NCBI GenBank assembly: GCA_944387895.1
Contig: CALXGQ010000013.1
Location: 35,186 to 99,185, forward strand
Source: an uncultured Clostridia bacterium
GTDB lineage: Bacteria; Bacillota; Clostridia; Oscillospirales; QAKW01
Length of the DNA stretch: 64,000 nucleotides
Direction: 5' to 3'
Shown: piece after piece, positions 40,307 through 52,735 of the stretch
Position numbering within the stretch: the first letter of the stretch is position 1
Layout of the letters: each line of letters starts with the position of its first letter
Position numbers and translations under genes: made by a program
The notes under the pieces: model-generated
What the model saw: only the letters and a program-made list of their open reading frames with translations
Told to the model about the DNA's origin: nothing
Database searches by the model: none

Positions 40307-40450
40307 ATGGAAAAGTATCGCCTGAAAAACGAATTGATCGTAGAAATTTTGCAATTTTTTTATGATTTTATCGTACAAAACAGAGAATTTTCATTGTGGT
40401 TGGCCGCAGATTGTAGAATCAAGGATCTGAATATAAAAGAAACGGAGTGA
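40307..40450 (+). CDS. Possible 47-residue leader frame before rpoB
   Basis: An open frame from ATG 40307 to TGA 40450 encodes MEKYRLKNELIVEILQFFYD and 27 more residues, ending seven bases before the rpoB ATG. The rpoB ribosome site GGAG lies in its last codons, so translation could be coupled. There is no ribosome site before ATG 40307; it would begin about 10 bases from the transcript end. It may be chance in an A/T-rich leader. Confidence 0.25.
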   Translation: MEKYRLKNELIVEILQFFYDFIVQNREFSLWLAADCRIKDLNIKETE

Positions 40451-40457
40451 TTGATTG

Positions 40458-43400
40458 ATGCCGAAAGAGAAGGTCTTGGGCAAAAACACACGAATGAGCT
40501 TTAACAAAATCAACGAGATTTTGGAAATGCCGAACCTCATTGAGATCCAGAAAAATTCCTATCAATGGTTTTTGGATACGGGTCTTAAAGAGGTTTTCGA
40601 GGATGTTTCTCCCATCACGGATTATTCCGGTAATCTGGTGTTGGATTTCCTGGACTTCAGCATGAACGAACCGCCGAAATACAGCGTCATCGAATGCAAA
40701 TCCCGGGATACCACCTACGCCGCCCCGATGCAGGCTTTGGTGCGCCTGACCAATAATGAAACCGGCGAACTGAAGGAGCAGGAGATCTATATGGGCGATT
40801 TCCCGCTGATGACAGAGAGCGGCACCTTTGTGATCAACGGCGCGGAGCGCGTTGTTGTATCTCAGCTGGTTCGTTCCCCCGGCATTTATTACTCCAGAGA
40901 GCTGGATAAGGGCGGGAACCCGCTTTATAAGACCCAGGTGATCCCCAACCGCGGCGCATGGCTGGAGTATGAAACCGATTCTTTCGACGCAATTTACACC
41001 CGTATCGATAAAAACAGAAAGCTGCCCATCACCACCTTTGTCCGTGCGCTGGGCTATTTCACCGCCCGGGATAACTATAGCCCCTTCTCCCATCTGGATT
41101 TCGGCCAGAATGCCACCATCACCGATCTTTTCGGCGCCGGTGAATTTATCACCAGAACGCTGGAAAAGGATACGGCGCAGAGCGTCAGCGAGGGTCTTAT
41201 CGAGGTCTATAAAAAGCTGCGTCCCGGCGAGCCCGCCGCGGTGGAAAGCGCCGTTGCCCATTTGACCAACCTCTTTTTTGATGATAAACGCTACGATCAG
41301 TCCCGCGTGGGCATTCATAAATATAATCAGAAGCTGGCTCTGGCGCCGCGCCTGCTGCATCAGGTGACGGCGGAGCCGGTGGTTGCGCCGATGACCGGTG
41401 AAGTGCTGGTCGAGAGCGGCGTGAAGATCGACCGCACTCTGGCGCAGGCCATCGAGGACGCCGGCGTTTTCAACGTCCGGGTTCAGACGGGCGATACGGT
41501 TCTCAACATGTTCTCCAACGGCATGGCGGATCCTTCCAAATTCCTTTCCTTTGATCCCGCGGAGTGCGGGCTGAACGAATGGGTACGGTTCACGGTTCTC
41601 AAGGAGATCCTGGAGAGCTGCGATACCGAGGAGCAGATCCGGGAGCAGTGCGCCCTGCGCCGCCTGGAGCTGATTCCCAAGCATATCATCGTCGACGACA
41701 TGATGGCCACCATCAATTATCTGGTCGGCCTGACCTACGGGATCGGCAGCTTTGATGATATCGACCATTTGGGAAACCGTCGGATCCGCGGCGTTGGTGA
41801 GCTGCTTCAGAATCAGTTCCGGATCGGCTTTGCCCGGATGGAGCGCACCATCAAGGAGAGAATGTCGCTGCAGGACGCCGAATCGGTCACGCCTCAGGCG
41901 CTGATCAACGTTCGTCCGGTGGTGGCGGCCATCAAGGAGTTCTTCGGCTCCTCTCCGCTCTCCCAGTTCATGGATCAGAATAACCCGCTGGCTGAGCTGA
42001 CCCATAAGCGCCGTCTTTCCGCACTTGGCCCCGGCGGTCTGAGCCGCGACCGCGCCGGGTTCGAGGTGCGCGATATTCACTATACCCATTACGGGAGAAT
42101 GTGCCCGATCGAAACTCCGGAAGGCCCCAATATCGGCCTGATCTCCTATCTGGCGTCCTATGCCCGGATCAATGAATACGGCTTTATCGAGGCGCCTTAC
42201 CGCCGCGTGGATAAGGAAAGCGGCGTGGTGACCAATGAGATCGTCTATATGACTGCGGATGTGGAGGACGCTTATACCATCGCCCAGGCCAACGAGCCGC
42301 TGGATGAAAAAGGGCGGTTTGTCCGGGAGCGGGTAACGGCCCGCCGCCGGGACGAGATCATCGAGGTCGAGGGAAAATATATCGATTTTGTCGACGTTTC
42401 TCCCCGGATGATGGTATCTTCCGCAACGGCGATGATCCCCTTCCTGGAGAACGACGACGCCAACCGCGCGCTGATGGGCGCGAACATGCAGCGTCAGGCG
42501 GTTCCTCTTCTGCGGCCGGAAGCCCCGGTCGTGGGGACGGGCATGGAATATAAAATCGCCCACGATAGCGGCGTATGTATCGTATCCCGCCGCGGCGGTA
42601 CGGTGGAGTATGTTTCCGCCGATAAAATCGTGGTGAATGCCGGAGGCGGCGAAAAAGACGTCTACGAACTCACCAAGTTCCTACGCTCCAACCAGGGCAC
42701 CTGCATCAATCAGAAGCCCATCGTCAGCGTGGGCGAGATCATCGAGGCGGATCAGATCATCGCCGATGGTCCTTCCACGCAGAACGGGGAGATCGCCCTG
42801 GGCCGCAATATGCTGATCGGCTTTATGACCTGGGAGGGTTATAACTATGAGGACGCCGTTCTGCTCAACGAACGGCTGGTGAAGGAGGATCTTTATACCT
42901 CCATTCATATCGAGGAATATGAGATCGAGGCCAGAAGCACCAAGCTGGGGCCGGAAGAGATCACCCGCGACGTTCCCAACGTGGGTGAGGACGCGCTGAA
43001 GGAGCTGGACGCCAGCGGTATTATCCGCGTGGGCGCCGAGGTTCATTCCGGCGATATCCTGGTCGGCCGCGTGACCCCGAAGGGTGAAACGGAGCTGACG
43101 GCAGAAGAAAAACTGCTGCGCGCCATTTTCGGCGAAAAGGCGCGGGAGGTGCGGGATACCTCTCTGCGCGTGCCCCACGGCGAATACGGCACCGTTGTCG
43201 ACGTTAAGATCTTCACGCAGGAAAACAGCGATGAGCTTTCGCCCGGCGTCAATAAAGTGGTGCGGGTGTATATCGCGCAGAAGCGCAAGATCAGCGTGGG
43301 CGATAAAATGGCCGGCCGCCACGGCAACAAGGGCGTTATCTCCCGGATCCTGCCGCAGGAGGATATGCCGTTCCTGCCCGACGGTACGCCGCTGGATATT

Positions 43401-44267
43401 GTTCTGAATCCGCTGGGCGTTCCCTCCCGTATGAATATCGGGCAGGTGCTGGAGGTTCATCTGGGCTACGCCGCCAAGGCGCTGGGCTGGAAGGTGATGA
43501 CTCCGGTGTTCGACGGCGCTGTGGAAAGCGATATCCGCGAATGCCTGAAAAAAGCAGGCAAGCGGGAGGACGGCAAGACCGTGCTCTACGACGGACGCAC
43601 CGGCCTGCCCTTTGATAACCCGGTTACGGTCGGGTATATGTACTTCCTCAAGCTGCATCATCTGGTGGATGATAAGATCCACGCCCGCTCCACCGGACCG
43701 TACAGCCTTGTTACCCAGCAGCCGCTGGGCGGAAAGGCGCAGTTCGGCGGCCAGCGTTTCGGCGAAATGGAGGTCTGGGCGCTGGAGGCTTACGGCGCTG
43801 CTTCCACCTTGCAGGAGATTCTGACGGTCAAGTCCGACGACGTGGTCGGCCGGGTCAAGGCCTTTGAGGCGATCGTGAAGGGTCAGAATATCCCCGAGCC
43901 GGGGATTCCCGAGTCCTTTAAGGTTCTGATCAAGGAGCTGCAATCGCTGGGTCTGGACTTCAAGTGCCTGGATCGCAATATGGAAGAGATCGACCTGCGC
44001 GACTCCTTCGAGGACGATGACGACGATATCTACGAAGCCCGGTTCCGCGCAAGAGCGAAGGACGGCGCTGATATGGAAAGTATGTTTGACGACGATTTTG
44101 ACGGGGAAGACGCGCTCTCCGAGGAGGACGAGGACAAGGAAGGCGACGCCAATCTTTTCGACGACTGGATCGACGACGGCGAGGAAGAGGAAGCGGATAC
44201 CGACCTGTTTGGCGGCGATGACGACGACAACGATGAGAACGACGAGTTTGCGTTGTTTGAAGAATAA
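40458..44267 (+). CDS. rpoB: RNA polymerase beta subunit
   Basis: Catalytic subunit of RNA polymerase, 1269 residues from ATG 40458 (a TTG codon directly upstream is possible). The rifampicin region [20 protein letters not shown] is near residues 497-520 and has the sensitive-type Asp, His and Ser residues. [13 protein letters not shown] and the C-terminal [21 protein letters not shown] contact regions are present. After the conserved end, about 80 residues form a strongly acidic tail of Asp/Glu runs (for example DDDDD and GEEEEADTD), ending FALFEE. rpoC follows 41 bases later. It is not preceded by rplJ-rplL. Confidence 0.98.
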   Translation: MPKEKVLGKNTRMSFNKINEILEMPNLIEIQKNSYQWFLDTGLKEVFEDVSPITDYSGNLVLDFLDFSMNEPPKYSVIECKSRDTTYAAPMQALVRLTNNETGELKEQEIYMGDFPLMTESGTFVINGAERVVVSQLVRSPGIYYSRELDKGGNPLYKTQVIPNRGAWLEYETDSFDAIYTRIDKNRKLPITTFVRALGYFTARDNYSPFSHLDFGQNATITDLFGAGEFITRTLEKDTAQSVSEGLIEVYKKLRPGEPAAVESAVAHLTNLFFDDKRYDQSRVGIHKYNQKLALAPRLLHQVTAEPVVAPMTGEVLVESGVKIDRTLAQAIEDAGVFNVRVQTGDTVLNMFSNGMADPSKFLSFDPAECGLNEWVRFTVLKEILESCDTEEQIREQCALRRLELIPKHIIVDDMMATINYLVGLTYGIGSFDDIDHLGNRRIRGVGELLQNQFRIGFARMERTIKERMSLQDAESVTPQALINVRPVVAAIKEFFGSSPLSQFMDQNNPLAELTHKRRLSALGPGGLSRDRAGFEVRDIHYTHYGRMCPIETPEGPNIGLISYLASYARINEYGFIEAPYRRVDKESGVVTNEIVYMTADVEDAYTIAQANEPLDEKGRFVRERVTARRRDEIIEVEGKYIDFVDVSPRMMVSSATAMIPFLENDDANRALMGANMQRQAVPLLRPEAPVVGTGMEYKIAHDSGVCIVSRRGGTVEYVSADKIVVNAGGGEKDVYELTKFLRSNQGTCINQKPIVSVGEIIEADQIIADGPSTQNGEIALGRNMLIGFMTWEGYNYEDAVLLNERLVKEDLYTSIHIEEYEIEARSTKLGPEEITRDVPNVGEDALKELDASGIIRVGAEVHSGDILVGRVTPKGETELTAEEKLLRAIFGEKAREVRDTSLRVPHGEYGTVVDVKIFTQENSDELSPGVNKVVRVYIAQKRKISVGDKMAGRHGNKGVISRILPQEDMPFLPDGTPLDIVLNPLGVPSRMNIGQVLEVHLGYAAKALGWKVMTPVFDGAVESDIRECLKKAGKREDGKTVLYDGRTGLPFDNPVTVGYMYFLKLHHLVDDKIHARSTGPYSLVTQQPLGGKAQFGGQRFGEMEVWALEAYGAASTLQEILTVKSDDVVGRVKAFEAIVKGQNIPEPGIPESFKVLIKELQSLGLDFKCLDRNMEEIDLRDSFEDDDDDIYEARFRARAKDGADMESMFDDDFDGEDALSEEDEDKEGDANLFDDWIDDGEEEEADTDLFGGDDDDNDENDEFALFEE

Positions 44268-44308
44268 TCGTTTTGAGGAATTAGTGCGAAAGGAGTCTGT
44301 TCATTCAT

Positions 44309-47300
44309 ATGGAATATAATACGTTTGAAGCCGTGAAGATCGGCCTTGCCTCCCCGGATAAGATTCGTGAGTGGTCTCACGGAGAGGTCACTAAGCCCGA
44401 AACGATCAATTACCGGACGCTGAAACCGGAAAAGGACGGTCTTTTCTGCGAAAAAATCTTTGGGCCGACCAAAGACTGGGAATGTCATTGCGGCAAATAT
44501 AAGAGAATCAAATTCAAGGGAAAGGTCTGCGAGAAGTGCGGCGTCGAGGTCACCAAGGCCAAGGTGCGGCGCGAGCGGATGGGTCATATCGAGCTGGCCG
44601 CTCCCGTTTCCCATATCTGGTATTTCAAAGGAATCCCCGCGCGGATGGGTCTGATGCTGGATATTTCCCCCAAGGATCTGGAAAAGGTTCTCTATTTTGA
44701 TTCCTATATCGTTGTGGATCCCGGCAATACGCCGCTGATGAAAAAGCAGATTCTCAACGATACTGAATATGCGCAGTATACCGAGCGTTATGAAGATGAT
44801 TTCAAGGCGCTGATGGGCGCGGAGGCCATCAAGCTGCTGCTGAGCGAGATCGATCTGGATCAGCTGGCGGCAGAGCTGAAGAGCGAGCTGGAAACGGCCA
44901 CCGGCCAGAAGAAGAGCCGGCTGGTGAAGCGGGTGGAAGTGGTGGAGGCGTTTCGCCTTTCCGGCAACCGCCCCGAGTGGATGATCATGGACGTGATCCC
45001 GGTGATCCCCCCTGAGATCCGCCCGATGGTTCAGCTGGACGGCGGGCGCTTCGCCACTTCTGATCTCAACGATCTCTACCGCAGAGTGATCAACCGCAAC
45101 AACCGGTTGAAGCGGCTGCTGGAGCTGGGCGCTCCGGAGGTCATTATCCGCAACGAAAAGCGGATCCTGCAGCAGGCGGTGGACGCCCTGATCGATAACG
45201 GCCGCCGCGGCCGTCCGGTCACCGGGCAGAACAACCGTCCGCTGAAATCTCTTTCCGATATGCTCAAGGGTAAGCAGGGCCGGTTCCGTCAGAACCTGCT
45301 GGGCAAGCGCGTAGACTATTCCGGCCGTTCCGTTATCGTGGTCGGCCCGGAGCTGAAGATCTATCAGTGCGGCCTGCCGAAGGAGATGGCGATCGAGCTG
45401 TTCAAGCCTTTTGTGATGAAAAAGCTGGTTGCCGACGGTATGGCGACCAACGTAAAATCCGCCAAGAAAATGGTGGAAAGAATGCGCAAAGAGGTTTGGG
45501 ACGCGCTGGAAAGCGTGATCAAGGATCATCCGGTGCTGCTGAACCGTGCGCCCACGCTGCACCGCCTGGGGATCCAGGCCTTTGAGCCGGTGCTGGTCGA
45601 GGGCCGCGCGCTGAAGCTGCATCCGCTGGTCTGCACCGCCTTCAACGCCGATTTCGACGGCGACCAGATGGCGGTTCACGTTCCCCTTTCCGCAGAGGCG
45701 CAGGCGGAGGCGCGGCTGCTGATGCTTTCGGCCAATAACCTGCTCAAGCCTCAGGACGGGCATCCGGTGACGGTGCCGACCCAGGATATGGTGCTGGGTT
45801 CCTATTATCTCACCATTGTTAAGCATGACGAGCCGGGCGAGGGCAAGGCCTTCAAAAATGAAGAAGAAGCCATCGTGGCGTATGAAAACAACGTCATCGG
45901 TCTGCATGCTCCCATCCGGATCCGCCGCAGCGGCGAATGGAACGGAAAAATGGAATCCCGCCTGGTTAGCTGCACCGTGGGTCAGTTGATCTTCAATAAC
46001 GCGATCCCGCAGGATCTCGGATTTGTGGATCGCAGCGATCCTGCCAGAATCTTTGACCTGGAGATCCAGCAGACGGTGACCAAAAAGACGCTGGATCAAA
46101 TCATCTATCGCTGCATCAAAGCCAAGGGCAGCACGGTAACGGCGGAGATGCTGGATATGATCAAGGCCCAGGGCTTCAAGTATTCCACGCGCGGCTCCAT
46201 CACGGTTGCCGCCAGCGATATGACGGTTCCGCCCAAGAAATATGAGCTGATCGAAGAAGCGGAGAAGAAGATCACCAAAATTCTCAACAGCTATCGCCGC
46301 GGTCTGATTTCCGAGGACGAGCGGTACCAGCTGGTGATCAGCACCTGGGACGAAACCACCCGGCAGGTCACCGACGAACTGAAAAACTATCTGGATGAAT
46401 TCAATCCCATCTATATGATGGCCAACTCCGGCGCCCGGGGCAGCATGAACCAGATTCGTCAGCTGGCCGGAATGCGCGGCCTGATGGCCAATACCTCCGG
46501 TAAGGCGATCGAGATCCCGATCCGCGCCAATTTCCGGGAGGGCTTGAATGTACTGGAATATTTCATTTCTTCCAGAGGCGCCCGGAAGGGTATGGCGGAT
46601 ACGGCGCTGCGTACGGCGGACTCCGGTTATCTGACCCGCCGTCTGGTAGACGTGGCGCAGGACGTGATCATCCGGGAGCAGGATTGCGGCACCACCGAGG
46701 GGATCGTTGTTTCCAAGATCGCCGAGGGCGATACGGTGATCGAAAAGCTGCGCGACCGGCTGATCGGCCGGTATCTGGTGCATCCTTTCGTGGACGATGC
46801 GACCGGCGAGGTGCTGATCCCCAACGATAAGCTGATGAACGACGGGGACGTGGATATCATTGAAAGCAAAGGCGTAGAACGGATCGAGATCCGCTCGGCG
46901 CTGACCTGCCGCTCCCATCACGGCGTTTGCGCGAAATGCTATGGCGCCAACCTGGCCAACGGCCAGCCGGTCAACGAAGGAGAGGCCGTCGGCATCATCT
47001 CCGCTCAGTCGATCGGTGAGCCGGGCACCCAGCTGACCATGAGAACCTTCCACACCGGCGGCGTTGCGTCGGGCGGCGATATCACCCAGGGTCTGCCCCG
47101 GGTCGAAGAGCTGTTTGAAGCGCGGCGTCCCAAAAAAGCGGCGGTTCTGGCCGAGGCCTCCGGTATTATCACGCGGGATACGAGCGAGAAAGAAACCCGC
47201 GATAACTGCACGCCGGTCGTCATCACGACGGACGACAAGGAAGAGGTGCATATCAACATCCCCTTCGGCCTGAAGTTCCGGGAGAATTTGCAGGGCACCC

Positions 47301-47872
47301 GGGTGGAAAAGGGCCAGATCATCACCGACGGTGTGATCAATCCCCACGACGTACTGCGGCTGCTCGGCGATATTGCCGCTCAGGACTATCTGATCAAGGA
47401 AGTGCAGAACGTATACCGGCTCCAGGGCGTTGATATCAACGATAAGCATATTGAAGTGATCGTTCGCCAGATGATCCGCAAGGTGCGCATCGAAGAGAAT
47501 CCGCAGCCGGATATGCTGCTGGGCACGCTGGTGGATCGCTATGAGGTGGAGGATCGCAATAAGGAGCTGCAGGCCCGGATCGACGCGGGCGAAGCGGGCG
47601 TGAACCTGATCGTGGCGTCCCCGGTTCTGCTGGGCATCACCAAGGCCGCTCTGGCAACAGACAGCTTCCTTTCGTCCGCCTCCTTCCAGGAGACCACCAA
47701 GGTTCTGACCGACGCCGCGATCCGCGGCAAGGTAGATCCGCTGGTCGGCCTGAAGGAGAACGTCATCATCGGGCGCCTGGTTCCCGCGGGAACTGGAATG
47801 GAACGGTACCGCAGCATCGAGGTGGAGACCCACAGCCTGCCCGATACAGGCGAAGAGGATCTGATCGGATAA
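44309..47872 (+). CDS. rpoC: RNA polymerase beta-prime subunit
   Basis: Subunit carrying the catalytic magnesium: [12 protein letters not shown] at about residues 446-457. The N-terminal zinc site is [20 protein letters not shown], and the second zinc site has [13 protein letters not shown]; the trigger-loop region [23 protein letters not shown] is intact. The length, 1187 residues, is usual for Firmicutes without lineage insertions. ATG 44309 follows GCGAAAGGAG. It is co-transcribed with rpoB. Confidence 0.98.
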   Translation: MEYNTFEAVKIGLASPDKIREWSHGEVTKPETINYRTLKPEKDGLFCEKIFGPTKDWECHCGKYKRIKFKGKVCEKCGVEVTKAKVRRERMGHIELAAPVSHIWYFKGIPARMGLMLDISPKDLEKVLYFDSYIVVDPGNTPLMKKQILNDTEYAQYTERYEDDFKALMGAEAIKLLLSEIDLDQLAAELKSELETATGQKKSRLVKRVEVVEAFRLSGNRPEWMIMDVIPVIPPEIRPMVQLDGGRFATSDLNDLYRRVINRNNRLKRLLELGAPEVIIRNEKRILQQAVDALIDNGRRGRPVTGQNNRPLKSLSDMLKGKQGRFRQNLLGKRVDYSGRSVIVVGPELKIYQCGLPKEMAIELFKPFVMKKLVADGMATNVKSAKKMVERMRKEVWDALESVIKDHPVLLNRAPTLHRLGIQAFEPVLVEGRALKLHPLVCTAFNADFDGDQMAVHVPLSAEAQAEARLLMLSANNLLKPQDGHPVTVPTQDMVLGSYYLTIVKHDEPGEGKAFKNEEEAIVAYENNVIGLHAPIRIRRSGEWNGKMESRLVSCTVGQLIFNNAIPQDLGFVDRSDPARIFDLEIQQTVTKKTLDQIIYRCIKAKGSTVTAEMLDMIKAQGFKYSTRGSITVAASDMTVPPKKYELIEEAEKKITKILNSYRRGLISEDERYQLVISTWDETTRQVTDELKNYLDEFNPIYMMANSGARGSMNQIRQLAGMRGLMANTSGKAIEIPIRANFREGLNVLEYFISSRGARKGMADTALRTADSGYLTRRLVDVAQDVIIREQDCGTTEGIVVSKIAEGDTVIEKLRDRLIGRYLVHPFVDDATGEVLIPNDKLMNDGDVDIIESKGVERIEIRSALTCRSHHGVCAKCYGANLANGQPVNEGEAVGIISAQSIGEPGTQLTMRTFHTGGVASGGDITQGLPRVEELFEARRPKKAAVLAEASGIITRDTSEKETRDNCTPVVITTDDKEEVHINIPFGLKFRENLQGTRVEKGQIITDGVINPHDVLRLLGDIAAQDYLIKEVQNVYRLQGVDINDKHIEVIVRQMIRKVRIEENPQPDMLLGTLVDRYEVEDRNKELQARIDAGEAGVNLIVASPVLLGITKAALATDSFLSSASFQETTKVLTDAAIRGKVDPLVGLKENVIIGRLVPAGTGMERYRSIEVETHSLPDTGEEDLIG

Positions 47873-47909
47873 AAACGGCGGAAAAACAAGAAAAAACCGC
47901 AAAAAAAGA

Positions 47910-47938
47910 TTGACAAATAAAACGCCTGTGTGTTATCA
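47910..47938 (+). promoter_or_regulatory. Promoter of the str operon (rpsL-rpsG-fusA)
   Basis: TTGACA at 47910-47915, 17 bases, TTATCA at 47933-47938. A leader of about 130 bases follows, with CGTGCCGG occurring twice (near 47969 and 48002) and a T-run after CCCGGCAGGG; possible attenuation, unproven. Confidence 0.65.
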
Positions 47939-48075
47939 TGTATTTTGGTCACGCATGGGCGTTTTTTCGTGCCGGCAGCAGGGCTGAAAGGCCTTTTCGT
48001 GCGTGCCGGAAGCTGTGATTAAAAGACCCGGCAGGGTTTTTTAATAGATTATTTTTTAGGAAAGGAGTTGTTTTC

Positions 48076-48498
48076 ATGCCCACCTTTAACCAGTTGGTTC
48101 GTAAAGGCAGAGAGGTCGTCCAGAAAAAGTCTACCGCTCCCGCTCTGAACAGAGGTTTCAATACGCTGAAAAATCAGCCGACCGATACCGCAAGCCCTCA
48201 GAAGCGCGGCGTTTGCACCGCTGTGAAGACCGCCACCCCCAAAAAGCCGAACTCTGCGCTGCGTAAAATCGCCAGAGTACGTCTGACCAATGGCATTGAG
48301 GTTACTTCCTACATTCCGGGCGTTGGTCATAACCTGCAAGAGCATAGCGTGGTTCTGATCCGCGGCGGACGTGTAAAGGACCTCCCCGGCGTCCGTTACC
48401 ACATTATTCGCGGTACGCTGGATACCCAGGGTGTTGCCAACCGCAACCAGGCCCGTTCCAAATACGGCGCCAAGAAGGCTAAAGCAGGCAAAAAGTAA
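48076..48498 (+). CDS. rpsL: 30S ribosomal protein S12
   Basis: Decoding-centre protein, 140 residues. The streptomycin-region sequence [20 protein letters not shown] has the wild-type lysine, and the second region [12 protein letters not shown] is unchanged. The N-terminus [15 protein letters not shown] is canonical, and the C-terminus ends KKAKAGKK. First gene of the str operon. GGAAAGGAG precedes ATG 48076. Confidence 0.98.
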   Translation: MPTFNQLVRKGREVVQKKSTAPALNRGFNTLKNQPTDTASPQKRGVCTAVKTATPKKPNSALRKIARVRLTNGIEVTSYIPGVGHNLQEHSVVLIRGGRVKDLPGVRYHIIRGTLDTQGVANRNQARSKYGAKKAKAGKK

Positions 48499-48633
48499 GG
48501 TACAGCCTGCAAGTTCAGTTGATTTTATAAACTTTATTTTGTTTTTCATATATAGGATAAAGTTCTTAAAACGGCTGACGGAGAGAAAATCTTCGAGTAC
48601 CAATGATATCATATTTATGAAGGAGGGAAGAAC

Positions 48634-49104
48634 ATGCCCAGAAGAGGCTTTGTCCCCAGAAGAGAAGTGCTCCCTGATCCGGTGTACGGCAGTGTTGTTG
48701 TGGCCAAGCTGATCAACAACATCATGTACGACGGCAAGAAGGGCGTAGCGCAGAAAATCGTTTACGATGCTTTTGATATCGTAAAGGAAAAGACCGGCAA
48801 GGATCCGCTGGATGCCTTTGCCGAGGCACTGGAAAATATCATGCCGAAGCTGGAAGTTAAGGCGCGCCGTGTTGGCGGTGCCACCTATCAGGTTCCGATG
48901 GAGGTGCGCGCGGATCGTCGTCAGACCCTGGGTCTGCGCTGGCTGACGCTTTATTCCAGAAACAGAAATGAAAAGTATATGTGCGAGCGTCTGGCCGGTG
49001 AAATCATGGACGCGATCAATGAAACCGGCGGCGCCGTAAAAAAACGCGACGACACGCATAAGATGGCAGAGGCCAACAGAGCATTTGCCCATTACAGATG
49101 GTAA
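48634..49104 (+). CDS. rpsG: 30S ribosomal protein S7
   Basis: Small-subunit head protein that nucleates assembly and can repress its operon. 156 residues: [37 protein letters not shown] and a normal C-terminus [16 protein letters not shown] 48634 follows GAAGGAGGG. The 135-base gap after rpsL is A/T-rich and holds no gene; a translational control site for S7 could lie there. Confidence 0.98.
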   Translation: MPRRGFVPRREVLPDPVYGSVVVAKLINNIMYDGKKGVAQKIVYDAFDIVKEKTGKDPLDAFAEALENIMPKLEVKARRVGGATYQVPMEVRADRRQTLGLRWLTLYSRNRNEKYMCERLAGEIMDAINETGGAVKKRDDTHKMAEANRAFAHYRW

Positions 49105-49125
49105 CAGCGTTAGGAAGGAGAACTT

Positions 49126-51204
49126 ATGCCAAGAGAATTCCCACTCGATAAGTATCGTAATATCGGCATCATGGCGCATATCGACGCCGGTAAGACGACT
49201 ACTACAGAGCGTATCCTCTTCTATACCGGCAGAAACCATAAGATCGGCGAAACCCACGACGGCGACGCCACGATGGACTGGATGGAGCAGGAGCAGGAGC
49301 GTGGTATTACCATCACTTCCGCTGCGACGACCTGCCACTGGAAGGGATATCGTCTGAATATCATCGACACTCCGGGACACGTTGACTTTACCGTTGAGGT
49401 AGAGCGTTCCCTGCGCGTGCTGGACGGTTCTGTTACCGTTCTTTGCGCCAAGGGCGGCGTTGAGCCGCAGTCGGAAACCGTATGGCGTCAGGCTGATAAA
49501 TATCGTGTTCCCCGCATGGCGTTCGTCAATAAGATGGACATCATGGGCGCGGATTTTTACCGCGTTGTGCAGATGATGAAGGATCGTCTGAAATGTAACG
49601 CCGTTCCGGTTCAGCTGCCGATCGGATTTGAAGATACCTTCCGGGGGATCGTCGATCTGATCGAGATGAACGCCGAGGTCTACTATGACGATCAGGGCAA
49701 GGATTTCCGCGCGGAGCCGATTCCGGAGGATATGCAGGAGCTGGCTCAAAAGTATCATGACGAGCTGATTGAGGCTGTGGCCGAAACCGATGAAGAGCTC
49801 ATGATGAAGTATCTTGAGGGCGAGGAGATCACGAAGGAGGAGATCCGCAAGGCCATCCGCAAGGCGACGATCGATAATACGATGGTCCCGGTCTGCTGCG
49901 GCACCGCCTATCGGAACAAGGGCGTTCAGATGCTTCTGGACAACATTGTTGAGTATATGCCCGCTCCTACCGACATCCCTGCCATCAAGGGCACCGATGC
50001 CAACGGCGAGGAAATCGATTGCCACGCCGACGACAACGAGCCTTTTGCTGCGCTGGCTTTCAAGATCATGACCGATCCCTTTGTTGGAAAGCTTTGCTTT
50101 TTCCGCGTTTATTCCGGTCAGCTGACTGCCGGCAGCCATGTCTATAATTCCACCAAGGGCACCAAGGAGCGTATCGGCCGTATTGTGGCGATGCACGCCA
50201 ATAACCGCCAGGAGATCACCGAGGTTCATACCGGTGATATCGCTGCCGCGGTGGGTCTGAAAAACGTCACGACCGGCGATACCCTGTGTGATGAGTCCCG
50301 TCCGGTGATTCTGGAGTCCATGGACTTCCCCGATCCGGTTATCCGGGTTGCCATCGAGCCCAAGACCAAAGCGTCCCAGGAGAAGATGGCGGTGGCCCTC
50401 TCCAAGCTGGCGGAGGAAGATCCCACCTTCCGGACGTATACCGACGAGGAAACCGGCCAGACCATTATTGCCGGTATGGGCGAGCTCCATCTGGAGATCA
50501 TCGTAGACCGTCTGCTGCGCGAGTTCAAGGTGGAAGCCAACGTAGGCGCGCCGCAGGTTGCGTATAAGGAAACCATCAAGGCCGCCTGCGCTTCCGATAT
50601 GAAATATGCGCGTCAGTCCGGTGGTAAGGGTCAGTACGGCCACGTGAAGATCCGCGTTGAACCCAATGAGTCCGGCAAGGGCTACGAGTTCATCAACGAG
50701 GTGGTTGGCGGTGCGATTCCCAAGGAATATATCCCCGCTGTCGACGCCGGTATCCAGGGCGCCATGCAGGGCGGTATCATCGCCGGATTCCCGGTGGTCG
50801 ATCTGAAGGTAACCCTTTACGATGGTTCCTATCATGAGGTCGACTCCTCTGAAATGGCGTTTAAGATCGCCGGTTCCATGGCGATCAAGGACGCGATGAA
50901 AAAGGGCAATCCCGTGCTGATGGAGCCCATCATGTCCGTCGTCGTGGTGACGCCGGAGGAATATATGGGCGACGTGATCGGCGATCTGAACAGCCGGCGC
51001 GGTCAGGTGCAGGGCATGGAAGCCATTCCCGGCGCCCGTCAGATCGAAGCGCTGGTTCCGCTGAGCGAGATGTTTGGCTACGCCACCGACCTGCGCAGCA
51101 AGACGCAGGGCCGCGGTCAGTACACCATGCAGCCGGACTCTTATCTTGAGGTGCCCAAAAATATTGCGGAGAAGATCATTACTTCCCGTCAAAAGAGCGA
51201 ATAA
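49126..51204 (+). CDS. fusA: Elongation factor G
   Basis: GTPase that translocates the ribosome. G motifs: [20 protein letters not shown] and NKMD; domain IV contains [12 protein letters not shown] and the C-terminal [15 protein letters not shown]. 692 residues, the standard length. It has none of the features of ribosome-protection proteins of the TetM type. It lies 21 bases after rpsG in the usual str order. Confidence 0.98.
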   Translation: MPREFPLDKYRNIGIMAHIDAGKTTTTERILFYTGRNHKIGETHDGDATMDWMEQEQERGITITSAATTCHWKGYRLNIIDTPGHVDFTVEVERSLRVLDGSVTVLCAKGGVEPQSETVWRQADKYRVPRMAFVNKMDIMGADFYRVVQMMKDRLKCNAVPVQLPIGFEDTFRGIVDLIEMNAEVYYDDQGKDFRAEPIPEDMQELAQKYHDELIEAVAETDEELMMKYLEGEEITKEEIRKAIRKATIDNTMVPVCCGTAYRNKGVQMLLDNIVEYMPAPTDIPAIKGTDANGEEIDCHADDNEPFAALAFKIMTDPFVGKLCFFRVYSGQLTAGSHVYNSTKGTKERIGRIVAMHANNRQEITEVHTGDIAAAVGLKNVTTGDTLCDESRPVILESMDFPDPVIRVAIEPKTKASQEKMAVALSKLAEEDPTFRTYTDEETGQTIIAGMGELHLEIIVDRLLREFKVEANVGAPQVAYKETIKAACASDMKYARQSGGKGQYGHVKIRVEPNESGKGYEFINEVVGGAIPKEYIPAVDAGIQGAMQGGIIAGFPVVDLKVTLYDGSYHEVDSSEMAFKIAGSMAIKDAMKKGNPVLMEPIMSVVVVTPEEYMGDVIGDLNSRRGQVQGMEAIPGARQIEALVPLSEMFGYATDLRSKTQGRGQYTMQPDSYLEVPKNIAEKIITSRQKSE

Positions 51205-51217
51205 TTGCAAAAAACTC

Positions 51218-51246
51218 TTGCAATCTTAGGATCTTTATATTAAAAT
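51218..51246 (+). promoter_or_regulatory. Additional promoter for tuf
   Basis: TTGCAA at 51218-51223, 17 bases, TAAAAT at 51241-51246, in the 83-base gap between fusA and tuf. It would boost EF-Tu above the rest of the operon. Confidence 0.7.
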
Positions 51247-51287
51247 AGGCTTATCTAACAATTCAAATTCAAAGGAGGAAACTCAAA

Positions 51288-52490
51288 ATGGCAAAGGCTA
51301 AATTTGAGAGAACCAAACCCCATGTAAACATTGGTACCATTGGCCACGTTGACCATGGTAAAACCACTCTGACCGCCGCAATCACCAAGGTTCTGGCATT
51401 CAAGGGTCAGGCGTCCTATTCCGAATACGGTGATATCGATAAGGCTCCCGAAGAGAGAGAAAGAGGTATTACCATCAATACCGCGCACGTGGAGTATGAA
51501 ACAGATGCGCGTCACTATGCCCACGTTGACTGCCCGGGACATGCCGACTACGTTAAGAACATGATCACCGGTGCCGCTCAGATGGACGGCGCGATCCTGG
51601 TTGTTTCCGCTGCCGACGGCCCCATGCCCCAGACCCGTGAGCACATCCTGCTCTCCCGTCAGGTTGGCGTGCCCAACATCGTTGTTTTCATGAACAAGTG
51701 CGATCAGGTCGACGACGAAGAGCTGCTGGATCTGGTTGAGATGGAGATCCGCGACCTGCTGAACGAGTATGAGTTCCCCGGTGATGAGATCCCCATCATC
51801 CGTGGTACCGCTCTGGGCGCCATTGAGTGCACCAGCACCGACATCAATGATCCCGCTTATGCCTGCATCCTGGAGCTGATGGACGCTGTTGATTCCTATA
51901 TCCCCACTCCGGAGAGAAAGGCCGATCAGCCCTTCCTGATGCCCATCGAGGACGTATTCACCATCACCGGTCGTGGTACCGTTGCTACCGGCCGTGTTGA
52001 GCGTGGTCAGCTGAAGCTCAACGAGGAAGTGGAGATCGTTGGTCTGGCCGACGAGGCCCGCAAGACGGTTGTTACCGGTATCGAGATGTTCCGCAAGCTG
52101 CTGGATTATGCTGAGGCTGGCGACAACATCGGCGCTCTGCTGCGTGGTATCAACAGAACCGACATCAAGCGTGGACAGGTTCTGGCCAAGCCCGGCAGCA
52201 TTCATCCCCACACCAAGTTCAAGGGTCAGGTTTATGTTCTGACCAAGGATGAGGGCGGCCGTCACAGCCCCTTCTTCACCAACTATCGTCCGCAGTTCTA
52301 TTTCAGAACCACCGACGTAACCGGCGTTATCACCCTGCCGGAAGGCGTTGATATGTGCAAGCCTGGCGACAATGTTGTTATGGACGTTGAGCTGATCACC
52401 CCGATCGCCATCGAGGTTGGTCTGCGTTTCGCGATCCGTGAAGGCGGCCGTACCGTTGGTTCCGGCGTTGTTACCGAAATCTTCGAGTAA
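51288..52490 (+). CDS. tuf: Elongation factor Tu
   Basis: Delivers aminoacyl-tRNA to the ribosome. [22 protein letters not shown] and NKCDQVDD are the G motifs; the 400 residues include domains 2 and 3 up to [13 protein letters not shown]. Very strong codon bias (GGT, CGT, ACC) unlike the neighbours, as for a highly expressed gene. AAGGAGG precedes ATG 51288. Only 17 bases separate its stop from the FMN riboswitch and no terminator lies between. Confidence 0.98.
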   Translation: MAKAKFERTKPHVNIGTIGHVDHGKTTLTAAITKVLAFKGQASYSEYGDIDKAPEERERGITINTAHVEYETDARHYAHVDCPGHADYVKNMITGAAQMDGAILVVSAADGPMPQTREHILLSRQVGVPNIVVFMNKCDQVDDEELLDLVEMEIRDLLNEYEFPGDEIPIIRGTALGAIECTSTDINDPAYACILELMDAVDSYIPTPERKADQPFLMPIEDVFTITGRGTVATGRVERGQLKLNEEVEIVGLADEARKTVVTGIEMFRKLLDYAEAGDNIGALLRGINRTDIKRGQVLAKPGSIHPHTKFKGQVYVLTKDEGGRHSPFFTNYRPQFYFRTTDVTGVITLPEGVDMCKPGDNVVMDVELITPIAIEVGLRFAIREGGRTVGSGVVTEIFE

Positions 52491-52507
52491 TTCAATTGAA
52501 TAGTTGA

Positions 52508-52615
52508 TTCTTCGGGGCGGGGTGCGATTCCCCACCGGCAGTAAAGTCTGCGAGCGCATGGCGCATGATCAGGTGTGATTCCTGAACCGACGGTATAGTC
52601 CGGATGATAGAAGAT
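52508..52615 (+). promoter_or_regulatory. FMN riboswitch (RFN element)
   Basis: Conserved RFN landmarks in order: TTCGGGGCGGGGTG, CCCCACCGGC, GTAAAGTC, CGAGCG, CAGGTGTGATTCCTG, ACCGACGGTATAGTC, GGATGATAGAAGA. The outer stem is TTCTTC with GAAGA. It lies upstream of ribU and is followed by a terminator. Confidence 0.95.
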
Positions 52616-52641
52616 GCTTGATTCACATTGAAAGAACAGGG

Positions 52642-52679
52642 AATCTCCCCGATATTTTTCGGGGAGATTTCTTTTTTTA
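52642..52679 (+). terminator. Terminator of the FMN riboswitch
   Basis: AATCTCCCCGA, loop TATTTT, TCGGGGAGATT then CTTTTTTT. It is the expression platform and is also the only terminator after tuf. Confidence 0.9.
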
Positions 52680-52735
52680 TTGATGGGGCGGCGTCTTTGC
52701 AGTTTTTCATTCCATATAAGAAAAGAGGCTTTGTT

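Noticed and set aside
44030..47902. A 1290-codon frame on the minus strand opposite rpoC, and a 1053-codon frame opposite rpsL-rpsG-fusA
   Set aside because: Mirror effect of strongly biased codons in the true genes; no promoters, ribosome sites or recognisable domains.
49126..51204. Tetracycline-resistance ribosome-protection gene
   Set aside because: It is in the str operon, has EF-G length and motifs and is plainly fusA.
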